Of a stretch of 20,025 bases of DNA, positions 1-7,604 are shown piece by piece. The first letter of the stretch is position 1. Each line of letters starts with the position of its first letter. The position numbers and the translations under genes were made by a program. The stretch is from NCBI GenBank assembly GCA_028280675.1, contig JANQLI010000214.1, forward strand, positions 1 through 20,025. Direction: 5' to 3'. The notes under the pieces are model-generated. The model saw nothing but the letters and a program-made list of their open reading frames with translations. It searched no databases and had not been told where the DNA came from. Source of the DNA: Alphaproteobacteria bacterium (GTDB lineage Bacteria > Pseudomonadota > Alphaproteobacteria > SMXP01).

Positions 1-10
1 TTGTTAAGGA

Positions 11-517
11 CTATAACGAGATGAGAGTTGTGAAGATAACTGTTTGGGGATAAGCAAGAATGCCTCCCATCGCAATCGCAAGGCCATAAGGGATATGCGG
101 GTGTGTGCTTTTAAGTTTGATCCCCCAGGGATGGGCCGCAAATGTTTTCGGTAGAGGCATATACTTTAGAAAGAGAAAGAGAACGCCTAGAAGGCCACCC
201 GTTAAGGCCATAAAAAAGAGAAAAGGAATAATGGAAGAGGCATTCATCCACAGAAGGGCTGCCGCAATTAACTTAGCATCGCCCCCACCGAAAACGCCCA
301 TAGAAAACAGAAGAAACCCGATAAGCAGCGCACTCAGGCCTATGGCTAATTGCAAACCAATATCGGCAAAGCCAAAACCGATAAAAGGCGCAATGACCAA
401 GAACGTCACAATAAGAATCCCTGAGATCCAGTTCGGAATCTTCGTTGTGGTGATGTCATAAAACGCAGCCATCACCAGGCACAAAGGAAAAATATAAGAT
501 AACAACTGGCTGGTCAT
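11..517 (-). CDS. cpaA: Type IV prepilin peptidase, CpaA/TadV family (A24)
   Basis: Inner-membrane aspartic peptidase that cleaves the leader of Flp pilin and of TadE-like pseudopilins. The protein (168 aa from ATG 517) is almost wholly hydrophobic, with several membrane segments. It carries both catalytic motifs of the family: FYDITTTKIPNW near the N-terminus (Asp21) and GGGDAK in the middle (Asp80). The short length without the cytoplasmic methylase domain of PilD is normal for CpaA/TadV. A TTG at 538 would extend it by seven residues; neither start has a convincing ribosome binding site, so I chose the ATG. It reads in the same direction as the pilin gene upstream, but a terminator lies between them, so it may be transcribed separately. 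The family call is firm; the exact start is not. Confidence 0.93.
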   Translation of the reverse strand: MTSQLLSYIFPLCLVMAAFYDITTTKIPNWISGILIVTFLVIAPFIGFGFADIGLQLAIGLSALLIGFLLFSMGVFGGGDAKLIAAALLWMNASSIIPFLFFMALTGGLLGVLFLFLKYMPLPKTFAAHPWGIKLKSTHPHIPYGLAIAMGGILAYPQTVIFTTLISL

Positions 518-593
518 TCGATAGGGGCCATTACGCAAGAAAACAATTGAAAGACACTATCCTCTGTTAGTGGATAAATGCTTAAGCGCTGGC

Positions 594-630
594 CAAAATA
601 AAAGCGCCCCAGGATTAACCCAGGGCGCTT
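594..630 (-). terminator. Rho-independent terminator behind the Flp pilin gene
   Basis: An 8-bp stem (AAGCGCCC at 602-609 pairing with GGGCGCTT at 623-630) is followed on the minus strand by a T-rich run (TTTTATTTT). It lies 24 bp behind the pilin stop codon and before the prepilin peptidase gene, so it probably allows high pilin expression independent of the peptidase. Confidence 0.8.
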
Positions 631-654
631 CTTTTGCAAAGTCTAGCGTTAGAC

Positions 655-822
655 TTAAACTTTGCCAAGCTCACTAGAGACGCTGTCAAATACGCCTTCT
701 AAGCTTGTGCCTGAGCTTGTGACGGCGGTGATGATCACAACAGCGATCAAACCAGCAATGAGACCATACTCAATGGCTGTTGCACCAGACTCGTCTTTCA
801 TAAAAGACATCAGTTGTTTCAT
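655..822 (-). CDS. flp: Flp-type major pilin (Flp/Fap family)
   Basis: A 55-residue pilin prepeptide: MKQLMSFMKDESG, then ATAIEYGLIAGLIAVVIITA and a short polar tail ending in GKV. The cleavage site is between Gly13 and Ala14, with Glu at +5 and Tyr at +6 of the mature protein, the signature of Flp pilins; the hydrophobic helix that packs in the fibre follows directly. The ATG at 822 is preceded by a good ribosome binding site (AGGAG, 9 bases away). The product is the subunit of Tad pili, used for surface attachment, and would be processed by the CpaA-like peptidase just downstream. A terminator follows the stop codon. Identification is very secure despite the small size. Confidence 0.96.
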   Translation of the reverse strand: MKQLMSFMKDESGATAIEYGLIAGLIAVVIITAVTSSGTSLEGVFDSVSSELGKV

Positions 823-1126
823 GTTCTGTACTCCTAGGTTACATTAACATATGTTTGCCTCGTCATGAGGCTGTTCACATTGCACCCCGTGAACACTGCC
901 ACAATAGCGCAAGATCGTTAGTATCCTGTTCAAGGGATCGATAAAATTTTAACGACCTGACAACTTATTTGGATTTTTTGATGCATTCGTTCCAGATCAT
1001 GCGGAATTTGTCTTCATACATCGCGTGCGGACGTGTTTAGAAAAAGTTTAATCTTTTCGGATAGTCTGCACACTTCAAGAAGCTTCGTGATTGTTGTGTA
1101 GTAATTCATCGAAAGGTCTTAAGACA
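823..1126. promoter_or_regulatory. Divergent intergenic region between the flp pilin gene and the CpaC-domain gene
   Basis: About 300 bp with no supported gene. It should hold the pilin promoter (minus strand) and the promoter of the secreted protein (plus strand). Visible elements are a 10-bp palindrome AACATATGTT (846-855), an inverted repeat at 872-895, a minus-strand -35-like TTGAAC (near 929-934), and a partial CtrA-like site TTAA-N7-ACAA (949-963). None of the promoter assignments is strong. Confidence 0.4.
872..895. promoter_or_regulatory. Inverted repeat TGTTCAC-N10-GTGAACA in the flp leader
   Basis: Two perfect 7-bp arms with a 10-bp spacer lie 50 bp upstream of the pilin start codon. 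It could be a dyad operator for a dimeric regulator, or a hairpin in the 5' leader of the pilin mRNA. No poly-T run follows, so it is not an evident terminator. Confidence 0.4.
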
Positions 1127-1606
1127 ATGTCGATATTCATTGGCAAGAAAGCAAAAAGCGCATGTGTAGCAGTGCTTTTTGCAGCGGCAACGGGCGCTGC
1201 CCATGCGGATGAGATGCGGGTGCAAATAGATCAAACGGCCCCTGTAAAACTTCCCCGCGCTGCGGCGAGTGTGGTTATAGGTAATCCAGCTATCGCCGAT
1301 GTGATGGCGCAAACGTCTGATCTTTTCTTTGTGATCGGCCGTACACACGGCACAACAAATGTTGTAGCCGTCGATGCGAATGGCGATACAATTACGAATA
1401 TGGTTGTGCATGTCAATTCTACAGACTCAAAAAACCTTTTCCTTCACCGTAGTGCATCGCGTTTGACATATAGCTGTGCGCCAAAATGTGAACGCTCATT
1501 GATGCCTGGTGATGCACCAGAGCCATATGAGAATCTTGGTAAAGAGTTTGAAAACAAGATCAGGCTTGCTGAGAGTGGCAAACAAGCGTCAGGCGCGGGC
1601 GACTAA
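1127..1606 (+). CDS. Secreted pilus-assembly protein with CpaC N-terminal domain only
   Basis: A 160-aa protein from ATG 1127 (AAAGG about 10 bases upstream). It has a signal peptide with cleavage near GAAHA|DE, then the domain found at the N-terminus of Tad/T2SS-type secretins (Pilus formation protein N-terminal region): VVIGNPAIADV (about residues 49-59) and LFFVIGRTHGTTNVVAVDANG, a small beta-rich fold. The secretin channel domain is missing, so this is a stand-alone periplasmic protein, not CpaC itself. The tail contains a Cys-x3-Cys pair (Cys117 and Cys121) followed by MPGDAPEPY; the cysteines may form a disulfide. It is followed by a strong terminator, so it is probably a single-gene transcript. 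A role in Tad pilus assembly is inferred from the domain and neighbours. A TTG at 1091 would add 12 residues and spoil the signal peptide. Confidence 0.85.
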   Translation: MSIFIGKKAKSACVAVLFAAATGAAHADEMRVQIDQTAPVKLPRAAASVVIGNPAIADVMAQTSDLFFVIGRTHGTTNVVAVDANGDTITNMVVHVNSTDSKNLFLHRSASRLTYSCAPKCERSLMPGDAPEPYENLGKEFENKIRLAESGKQASGAGD

Positions 1607-1635
1607 GTTTCTATAAAACCATTGCGCATGGAATA

Positions 1636-1665
1636 AACCGCCGAGTCAACCTCGGCGGTTTTATG
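1636..1665 (+). terminator. Strong rho-independent terminator
   Basis: A perfect 10-bp stem (AACCGCCGAG, 1636-1645, with CTCGGCGGTT, 1651-1660) has a 5-base loop and is followed by TTAT. It ends transcription of the CpaC-domain gene 30 bp after its stop codon. Confidence 0.88.
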
Positions 1666-1676
1666 CGTTTGAAGGG

Positions 1677-1702
1677 TTATCGTTTGGTTAACCAAACGAT
1701 AA
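1677..1702. promoter_or_regulatory. Perfect 26-bp palindrome upstream of the tadG operon, CtrA-like spacing
   Basis: The 13-bp half sites are exact reverse complements with no spacer, centred on GGTTAACC. It reads TTAT-N7-TTAA-N7-ATAA, so on each strand it is one base from the CtrA consensus TTAA-N7-TTAA. It sits about 150 bp upstream of the tadG start in a 190-bp gap after a terminator. It is probably an operator; a cruciform or hairpin role is the alternative. Confidence 0.55.
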
Positions 1703-1854
1703 TGAAAACAAAGAGTGCAGACCGTGATTTTTCCTTGGGCTTATATGATTCATGCATAGTGAATACTAAAAGTCTGCCCATTCCATTTATCTTATCTTAA
1801 GTTGCCCACTATATATTTGAATGCTCGTGGTGAATGAGTTTATGAGTGCGTGCG

Positions 1855-3357
1855 ATGTTTTTAAGTAAGTTATATAATCGCTTCAGCGATAAGTTAAAAA
1901 CATTTTTTGGTGATCGTCGTGGGAATACCGCGATAATCTTTGCGTTATGTTCCGTTCCCGTCCTGATGGCTGCTGGTATTGCGGTTGATGTCTCCCGTTC
2001 TCTTGTTGTACGTGAGCGTCTTGCGCAGGCGCTTGATGCTGCTGCGCTTGCAGCCGGGAACAATGCGCACCTCTCAGAAAGCGAATTGCAGACTCTTGTC
2101 GATAACTATTTGGCGGCGAACTACGCAGATGATGAGATGGGTAATCTTATCCAAGTGTCCCCAACAGTGGATGGCACCACGGTCACACTGACAGGCTCGG
2201 CTGAAGTCGGCTCGACGATTATGGCTCTCTTTGGCTATGAAAAAATTACCATTGCTGCGAGTACGGAAGTCACCCAGGAATCATCTGGTCTTGAGGTGAT
2301 TATGGTGTTGGATAATACCGGCTCGATGAGGGGCAGCAAAATTTCATCACTCAAGAGCGCTGCGGAAGACTTGCTGGATATTCTCTTCGGGGATGACACA
2401 ACGTCCAGCACATTGAAGATTGGTCTCGTGCCCTTTGCGCAATCCGTCAACATTGGCACTGATGCTCTTGCGAATGGGTGGATGGATGAAGATGGCGATG
2501 CCGATATTGCCGGTGAGAACTTTGACTTCGCACCGGGACAAACGGTATGGGATCTTTTTGATGAGATTAATAACCGCTCTTGGAATGGCTGTGTGGAGAC
2601 ACGCGAGCCGCCATACGATGTGCAGGATGCAGAACCAACAACATCAAATCCCAATACGCTTTGGCAGCCCTATTTTGCGCCGGATGAACCAAATGAATAT
2701 TACTATGACAATGACTACATATATGAGGTCATTGGCGGCACATATGCACAACAACAACGCAATGTCACGAAATACAATAACGTCTATGTCTATTATTCGC
2801 ATGAAGGCCCAGGTGAAAATTGCGAATTATCAGAAGTGACCCCGTTAACGAATAATAAAAGCACTCTCCTGAGCGCAATTGATGATATGAATGCCAAAGA
2901 TTTTACGCATATTCCTATCGGGCTAGCATGGGGATGGCGCTTGCTGTCGCCAGAGCAGCCTTTCAACCAAGGTGTTGCTTATACAGATACCGATTGGGAT
3001 AAGGCCCTTATTCTTCTGACTGATGGTGAAAACACCATCAATGATGAATACAATCATAATCTCTCAAAATACTCTGCCTATGGGTATCTCGCAAATGCGC
3101 GCCTTGGCACGACTAATGACAATGTTTTCGAGGATAAGTTAGACGAAAACACGACGACTCTCTGTAACGCTATTAAAGCGAAGGGTATCCGTGTCTACAC
3201 CATCACCTTTGAGGTCAACACGAACAATGTGCGCGATTTGATGCGCGATTGTGCGACAGACCCCTCTCTCTATTTTGACTCGCCGTCAAGTTCCGAATTG
3301 GATGCGGCGTTTGATGCCATTGCACGTGATCTTAACAATCTGCGTTTGAGCAAGTAA
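1855..3357 (+). CDS. tadG: TadG-like pilus protein with Tad membrane domain and von Willebrand A domain
   Basis: Exported, membrane-anchored Tad pilus protein of 500 aa. Residues about 22-48 (GNTAIIFALCSVPVLMAAG) are the TadE/G-like membrane segment. From about 147 a von Willebrand A domain starts, with the metal-binding MIDAS motif DNTGS (153-157), a probable MIDAS threonine in the segment DFTHIPIGLAWGW, and LTDGENT (388-394) as the last MIDAS element. Several Cys residues in the C-terminal half could form disulfides. The loop between the MIDAS elements carries an unusual Tyr/Asn-rich stretch. It heads a probable three-gene operon with two TadE-like genes (7-bp gap to the next). The start is uncertain: GTG 1846 adds three residues, and no clear ribosome binding site is seen for either. 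The exact role of TadG (tip, anchoring or adhesion) is not settled. Confidence 0.9.
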   Translation: MFLSKLYNRFSDKLKTFFGDRRGNTAIIFALCSVPVLMAAGIAVDVSRSLVVRERLAQALDAAALAAGNNAHLSESELQTLVDNYLAANYADDEMGNLIQVSPTVDGTTVTLTGSAEVGSTIMALFGYEKITIAASTEVTQESSGLEVIMVLDNTGSMRGSKISSLKSAAEDLLDILFGDDTTSSTLKIGLVPFAQSVNIGTDALANGWMDEDGDADIAGENFDFAPGQTVWDLFDEINNRSWNGCVETREPPYDVQDAEPTTSNPNTLWQPYFAPDEPNEYYYDNDYIYEVIGGTYAQQQRNVTKYNNVYVYYSHEGPGENCELSEVTPLTNNKSTLLSAIDDMNAKDFTHIPIGLAWGWRLLSPEQPFNQGVAYTDTDWDKALILLTDGENTINDEYNHNLSKYSAYGYLANARLGTTNDNVFEDKLDENTTTLCNAIKAKGIRVYTITFEVNTNNVRDLMRDCATDPSLYFDSPSSSELDAAFDAIARDLNNLRLSK

Positions 3358-3364
3358 GGCGGGC

Positions 3365-3889
3365 ATGATGAAACGCTTTCGTCTCATGAAAAAACGCTTT
3401 ATTAAAAATGAAGATGGCGTGACGGCGGTTGAGTTTTCTCTTGTCGCGTTGCCATTCTTCACCTTGTTGTTTGCGATCATTGAAGTTTCTCTTATCTTTG
3501 CGGCTTCATTGGTGTTGGAGAACGGCACACTGGAAGCGGCGCGGCAAATCCGCACCGGTCAGATTGAAGGGTCAGATGTCGCAGATTTCGATAATTTCCG
3601 TGACACTTTGTGCGGAAGCATTAACTTCCTTATAGATTGCGAAGAGGTGCATATTGATGTGACACCCTATGCGGACTTTCGCAGTTCTGGTGAGCCAGAT
3701 CCTTTTGAAGGCGGTGATTTAGGGTCAAGCTTCGACTTTGACACCGGGACCGCCGGAGATGTGGTGCTGGTGCGGGTGTTTGCAACGTGGGACATTATCA
3801 CCCCCATTATGGGCCGCTTCTTTGCCAATACCGGCGACAATCAGCGCCTCATTTCTGCGTATGCGTCATTCCGTAACGAGCCTTACTAA
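3365..3889 (+). CDS. tadE: TadE-like minor pilin
   Basis: A 174-aa TadE-family pseudopilin. A basic leader (MMKRFRLMKKRFIKNEDG) precedes the processing site Gly18|Val19, with Glu23 at the +5 position (VTAVEFSLVALPF), then a single membrane helix to about residue 45 and a soluble C-terminal domain. The leader matches the substrate type of the CpaA-like prepilin peptidase encoded at the left end of the window. The two cysteines at LCGSINFLIDCEE may form a disulfide. The gene starts 7 bp after tadG, with AAGGCGGG as ribosome binding site; a second ATG follows directly at 3368. Known TadE proteins are minor components needed for Tad pilus assembly. Confidence 0.9.
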   Translation: MMKRFRLMKKRFIKNEDGVTAVEFSLVALPFFTLLFAIIEVSLIFAASLVLENGTLEAARQIRTGQIEGSDVADFDNFRDTLCGSINFLIDCEEVHIDVTPYADFRSSGEPDPFEGGDLGSSFDFDTGTAGDVVLVRVFATWDIITPIMGRFFANTGDNQRLISAYASFRNEPY

Positions 3890-3908
3890 GGGGACATGCG
3901 AAGGCGAT

Positions 3909-4439
3909 ATGTTTCTCTCTCTGCACAGATTTAAAAAGAACAACGAAGGCGTTGCTGCGGTGGAGTTTGCCATCCTTGCGCCTTTTATGATCATTCTCTT
4001 TCTCGGTATGGTCGAAGTGTCGGATTTGATGATGGCCCACCGGCGCGTCACCATCGTCACCAGTACGGTTGCTGACCTTGTGGCGCAAGCAGAGCAGATC
4101 ACGGATGATGATGTTGCCGATGTGTTTGACGCCTCACGCTTGATTATGTCGCCTTATGATTCGACCGCCATTCAAATACGGGTGACATCTGTGGACATTA
4201 ATCTTGACGGGACAGTCGAGGTTGGATGGAGCGATGGGTATAATATGACGCCCTATGCGGTCGATGACCCCTTCATACTGCCGACTGGCATCGGTGCCCC
4301 CGGCGGCAGCATTATTGTTTCTGAAGTGAGTTTTGATTACAACAGCATCGTCAAATTCATCAATGTCGCAACGATTACGATGACCGACTCATTTTTTGCG
4401 TTGCCACGGCGCACATTGGCGATTCAACGCATACCCTAG
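3909..4439 (+). CDS. Second TadE/TadF-like minor pilin
   Basis: A 176-aa pseudopilin. A leader MFLSLHRFKKNNEG ends in Gly14, followed by VAAVEFAILAPFMIILFL with Glu19 at +5 and one membrane helix; the rest is a soluble domain without cysteines. The reading frame is open further upstream (to 3738), but that part overlaps the preceding gene in another frame. The ATG at 3909 has GAAGG directly before it and gives the proper prepilin leader, so I chose it. It lies 19 bp after the first TadE-like gene and completes the operon. It may correspond to TadF; TadE and TadF cannot be told apart safely by eye. It ends only 22 bp from the convergent pabC gene, and I see no terminator hairpin between them. 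Confidence 0.88.
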   Translation: MFLSLHRFKKNNEGVAAVEFAILAPFMIILFLGMVEVSDLMMAHRRVTIVTSTVADLVAQAEQITDDDVADVFDASRLIMSPYDSTAIQIRVTSVDINLDGTVEVGWSDGYNMTPYAVDDPFILPTGIGAPGGSIIVSEVSFDYNSIVKFINVATITMTDSFFALPRRTLAIQRIP

Positions 4440-4461
4440 ATACATTCCCCATCCTCTATGA

Positions 4462-5286
4462 CTATTGCACGTGCTCTGCATAAGCGCGGGCGAGTGTTTG
4501 TATATACGGCGAAATCGGAAAGGTTTGGCCGTCCATCCGCGTCACAGGTGTCACGCCGATCAAACTGTTGGTGAGAAAGACGCCATCCGCCGCGGCAATA
4601 CGCTCACGGCTGAGCGACGTTTCTTCTGCGTGTAATCCTAATGTGGGCGCGAGCGTCAAAAGCCTGCAGCGCACCGTTCCGTTCAGCGCGCCATCGTGTA
4701 AAGGTGGCGTCAGAAGTGTCCGGTCTTCGAGACACCATACATTTGCGGCGCTTGCGCAGGCGACACAACCTTGTGTGTTGCGCATCAGCGCTTCATCGGC
4801 GCCTGCAGCGTCGGCGTCATGCCGCGCTATAATGTTGTCGAGATAGTTCAACGTTTTATACTTGGACGATAAAGAGTGCTCATTGCGGATTCTCTGACTT
4901 GTGATCACTGTCATGGCCGCTGGCGGTGCAGGCGCAGGAGCAGCCGTTAACAGGCAGGTCGGTGTCATCGCATCAGCTATCGTCAGTCCGCGTGGCCCGA
5001 TGCCCCGTGAAATACTGAATCGCAAGGAGGCGCGTCCGGTCATCAGCGCGTTCCGTGCAAGCAAATCCGCACAGGTCTGGCCGATCTCTGCATGGCTGTA
5101 TGGAAGGGAGATAGCAAGAGCGGACAAACCTTCGGCAAGGCGGTCCATATGGGCATCAAAGTCGATCACGTGACCATCGATGGCGAGCATGGTTTCGAAA
5201 ACACCATCACCCAGTAAAAAGCCGCGATCTGCGGGATTGATGCGCGCCGCATCCTCATCAAGCAGTTGGCCGTTGAGCCACAACAT
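4462..5286 (-). CDS. pabC: Class IV aminotransferase, probable aminodeoxychorismate lyase
   Basis: A 275-aa PLP enzyme of fold type IV. It has the family motif DRGFLLGDGVFET (20-32), the PLP lysine in SKYKTLNYLDN (Lys144) and the C-terminal cofactor segment FLTNSLIGVTPV. Sequence alone does not separate ADC lyase from branched-chain or D-amino acid aminotransferases, but its place as last gene behind pabB and pabA argues for ADC lyase: release of pyruvate from 4-amino-4-deoxychorismate to give p-aminobenzoate in the cytoplasm. The ATG at 5286 is one base after the pabA stop codon and is preceded by GAGG inside pabA, so translation is coupled. The frame stays open to 5337, but that would overlap pabA by 50 bp and add a non-conserved tail. 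Confidence 0.87.
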   Translation of the reverse strand: MLWLNGQLLDEDAARINPADRGFLLGDGVFETMLAIDGHVIDFDAHMDRLAEGLSALAISLPYSHAEIGQTCADLLARNALMTGRASLRFSISRGIGPRGLTIADAMTPTCLLTAAPAPAPPAAMTVITSQRIRNEHSLSSKYKTLNYLDNIIARHDADAAGADEALMRNTQGCVACASAANVWCLEDRTLLTPPLHDGALNGTVRCRLLTLAPTLGLHAEETSLSRERIAAADGVFLTNSLIGVTPVTRMDGQTFPISPYIQTLARAYAEHVQ

Positions 5287-5287
5287 A

Positions 5288-5899
5288 TTACTGCGCTGCC
5301 TCGGCAAGGGCTTGGCTCCGCCGCCACCCTTGCGCAAAAGAGATGAAATTCTGCATCAGAGACGCGCCGTGTGCGGTCAGCATGGATTCCGGATGAAACT
5401 GAATCCCCACTTGCGGCAATGTGCGATGGGCAAGGGCCATGACTTCTGGTGTCTCGCATACTGTCTGCGCTGTGGCGACAAGCGGTCCCTTTGGGTCCAG
5501 GTCGGCTATCAGAGAATGATAACGCCCGACCGTCAGCGGTGACGGGATATATTGAAAGATCCCGCGGCCATCATGCTGAATCTGTGTGGCTTTGCCATGC
5601 ACGGGTTTTTCTGCATGTTTTATCCTCCCGCCATGCGCTTGCGCAATGCATTGATGGCCAAGGCACACCCCTAAGATTGGCAGCCGTTCATCGGCTTTGC
5701 GGATCACATCAAGTGAAATCCCCGCGTCATGCGGCGTGCAGGGACCGGGAGAAATGATCACGGCTGTCGGGTCCATGGCGATCACGTCGTCTGCGGTTAT
5801 CGCATCATGGCGCACCACCGCGCAGTCCATGCCCTGTAAGCGGACATACCGCGCCAGGTTGTGGGCAAATGAGTCGTAATTGTCGATCATGAAGATCAT
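5288..5899 (-). CDS. pabA: Glutamine amidotransferase subunit of aminodeoxychorismate synthase
   Basis: A 203-aa class I (triad) amidotransferase that releases ammonia from glutamine for PabB. Visible signatures are the N-terminal MIDNYDSF, the oxyanion segment SPGPCTPHDAG, the nucleophile Cys79 in GVCLGHQ, and His169/Glu171 in QFHPES. The length matches PabA/TrpG. The ATG overlaps the pabB stop codon by four bases (ATGA), so expression is translationally coupled. In some bacteria one such subunit serves both PabB and TrpE; no trp gene is visible here, so the primary role assigned is p-aminobenzoate synthesis. Confidence 0.92.
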   Translation of the reverse strand: MIFMIDNYDSFAHNLARYVRLQGMDCAVVRHDAITADDVIAMDPTAVIISPGPCTPHDAGISLDVIRKADERLPILGVCLGHQCIAQAHGGRIKHAEKPVHGKATQIQHDGRGIFQYIPSPLTVGRYHSLIADLDPKGPLVATAQTVCETPEVMALAHRTLPQVGIQFHPESMLTAHGASLMQNFISFAQGWRRSQALAEAAQ

Positions 5900-7335
5900 C
5901 GCACACCCTGATCCACCATATCCGCAAGCATTGCGAAAAATGCTTTCGCTTTCACCAGGCTCTCCTCATATTCCATATCCGGGTCCGAGTCAGCCACAAT
6001 TCCACCACCCACGGGATAAAACATCTGCCGCGGGCGGCCATAGTTCGCATGAGGGATTGTTAGCGTGCGTATTGCGATGTTGGTGTCCATGCCGCCATCA
6101 AAGCCAAGATAGCCAATCGCGCCGCAATAGGGCCCCCGCGTTTCCTTTTCAAGTTCGGTGATGATCTCCATGGCGCGCACCTTTGGTGCGCCGGTGATCG
6201 ACCCACCGGGGAAACACGCTTTCAAGAGATCCACAGCATCTTTGTCTTTTTTCAGCGTGCCCGTAATTGTCGAGACCAAATGATGCAGTGTGGCATAGGT
6301 TTCAACCTCACAGAGGGATGAGACATTGACAGAGTCATCTCTGCAGACTTTTGACAGATCGTTGCGTAAGAGAGCGACAATCATAATATTTTCGGCACGA
6401 TCTTTTTCGCTGTGCGCTAAGGCCTCTTGCAAAGTGTGATCTGCGGGGGCGCTCTCGCCGCGCGGACGTGTGCCTTTGATCGGGCGCGTTTCAACATGGT
6501 GGCCGTGATCCGTGGCGTGCACTTTCAAGAAACGCTCTGGTGAATTGGAAATGATCGTGGCGTGCGGTGTGTTGAGATAGGCGGCGTAAGACACCGGATT
6601 AATCGTCATCATACGGCGAAACACATCATAGGGAGGGGTTGTTGCGGGTAAATCCGTTTGAAAACATTGCGAGAGATTGGCCTGATAAATATCCCCTGCA
6701 TAAATATAATCAATCGCACGTTTCACACGCGCGATGTAGTCCGCCTTTGTCGTCTTCGGGCTAGCGCCATTGACATAAAAAGGCTGTAGCGGTTTTGGCG
6801 ATTCTGTTTCTAAGAGGTCTGCGATCTTTTGTGTAAGGTGGTTCGCGCGGTGGCGCCGTGCGCGTTCCTCTTTTTCTGGAAAGCCGGTCGCGAGCACCCA
6901 GGCGCGCTGTGTATGGTGATCATAAGCCGCAATGGTGTCGTAAAGGCCAACATCCATGTCTGGGAGAGAGAACCGTGCCGTTTCAGCCCGCGGAATGGTC
7001 TCGAGGTTGTGCAGCAGCTCATAACCGAAATATCCCAGCGCACCGCCGATGAAGGGGGAATGCGATTCGTCTGAGCATGCTGCCCTGAAGCGCCCAAGGG
7101 CATTCTGTAGACAGCTAAAAGGGTCGCCAGAAAGCGCCGAGCCGTCTTGAGTGCGGGTGACGCCATCCCATGTGGTCAGCGTGTCAAAGGGATCAAAGGC
7201 AATAAAACTATAGCGTCCGCCGCCCGCTGCCCCAGGGCAACTATGTAGCAATTGCGCATATGGCCGATCGGCCATGGACGCAAACACATCGATGGGGTCG
7301 CGATAGGGAATCTCTGTTTTTTCAAGGACTGTCAT
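5896..7335 (-). CDS. pabB: Aminodeoxychorismate synthase component I
   Basis: A 479-aa chorismate-utilising enzyme that makes 4-amino-4-deoxychorismate with ammonia from PabA. The decisive motif is PIKGTRPRG (Lys287): the lysine marks PabB, where TrpE has alanine (PIAGT). Other family signatures are GGALGYFGYE, SPERFL, the C-terminal CFPGGSITGAPKVRAMEII and GGGIVADSDP. One conserved position differs: the usual MIVDLLRND reads MIVALLRND, with Ala321 in place of Asp. I chose ATG 7335; a TTG at 7338 directly before it is also possible. No strong ribosome binding site is visible. It is the first gene of pabB-pabA-pabC, probably transcribed from the region 7336-7604, and encodes no fused lyase domain, in keeping with the separate pabC. 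Confidence 0.93.
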   Translation of the reverse strand: MTVLEKTEIPYRDPIDVFASMADRPYAQLLHSCPGAAGGGRYSFIAFDPFDTLTTWDGVTRTQDGSALSGDPFSCLQNALGRFRAACSDESHSPFIGGALGYFGYELLHNLETIPRAETARFSLPDMDVGLYDTIAAYDHHTQRAWVLATGFPEKEERARRHRANHLTQKIADLLETESPKPLQPFYVNGASPKTTKADYIARVKRAIDYIYAGDIYQANLSQCFQTDLPATTPPYDVFRRMMTINPVSYAAYLNTPHATIISNSPERFLKVHATDHGHHVETRPIKGTRPRGESAPADHTLQEALAHSEKDRAENIMIVALLRNDLSKVCRDDSVNVSSLCEVETYATLHHLVSTITGTLKKDKDAVDLLKACFPGGSITGAPKVRAMEIITELEKETRGPYCGAIGYLGFDGGMDTNIAIRTLTIPHANYGRPRQMFYPVGGGIVADSDPDMEYEESLVKAKAFFAMLADMVDQGVR

Positions 7336-7604
7336 CAAGAAGGTCGGGAACAGCTTTCATTGAGAGATGTGACACTATCCCAAAGCGGGGCTGTGTCTAG
7401 CCATCTTCGCCCCGCCGTGCGGCCCAATCGCCTGACAAGGCCCATTATCCTCAACCACTACATATGGTATGACGTTAACGTTTCAAGTGACGGAATCCAT
7501 GGATCCCTTGTGGCCATTTTTCACATTTTGAGCACAGGCTTGAGGGAGAGCGAAAGCAGTCATCTGTCAAGCGAAAAAATGTGTAAAAAATGTCATAAAC
7601 CATG
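7336..7604. promoter_or_regulatory. Upstream region of the pab operon (minus strand)
   Basis: No supported gene. The region must hold the pab promoter, but I cannot fix its -35 and -10 boxes. It contains the 10-bp palindrome ACGTTAACGT (7472-7481) and, at 7455-7470, CCACTACATATGGTAT, which matches an NrdR box at 12 of 16 positions but lies too far (172 bp) from the better box at 7627 to form the usual pair. Confidence 0.3.

Noticed and set aside
949..963. CtrA site TTAA-N7-ACAA before flp
   Set aside because: Only six of eight consensus bases match and it is not symmetric; too weak to list as a site of its own.
3738..3908. 57-codon upstream extension of the second TadE-like gene
   Set aside because: It overlaps the first TadE-like gene in another frame, and the ATG at 3909 gives a proper prepilin leader with a ribosome binding site.
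5287..5337. N-terminal extension of pabC
   Set aside because: It would overlap pabA by 50 bp; the ATG at 5286 starts right at the conserved aminotransferase sequence and is coupled to the pabA stop.
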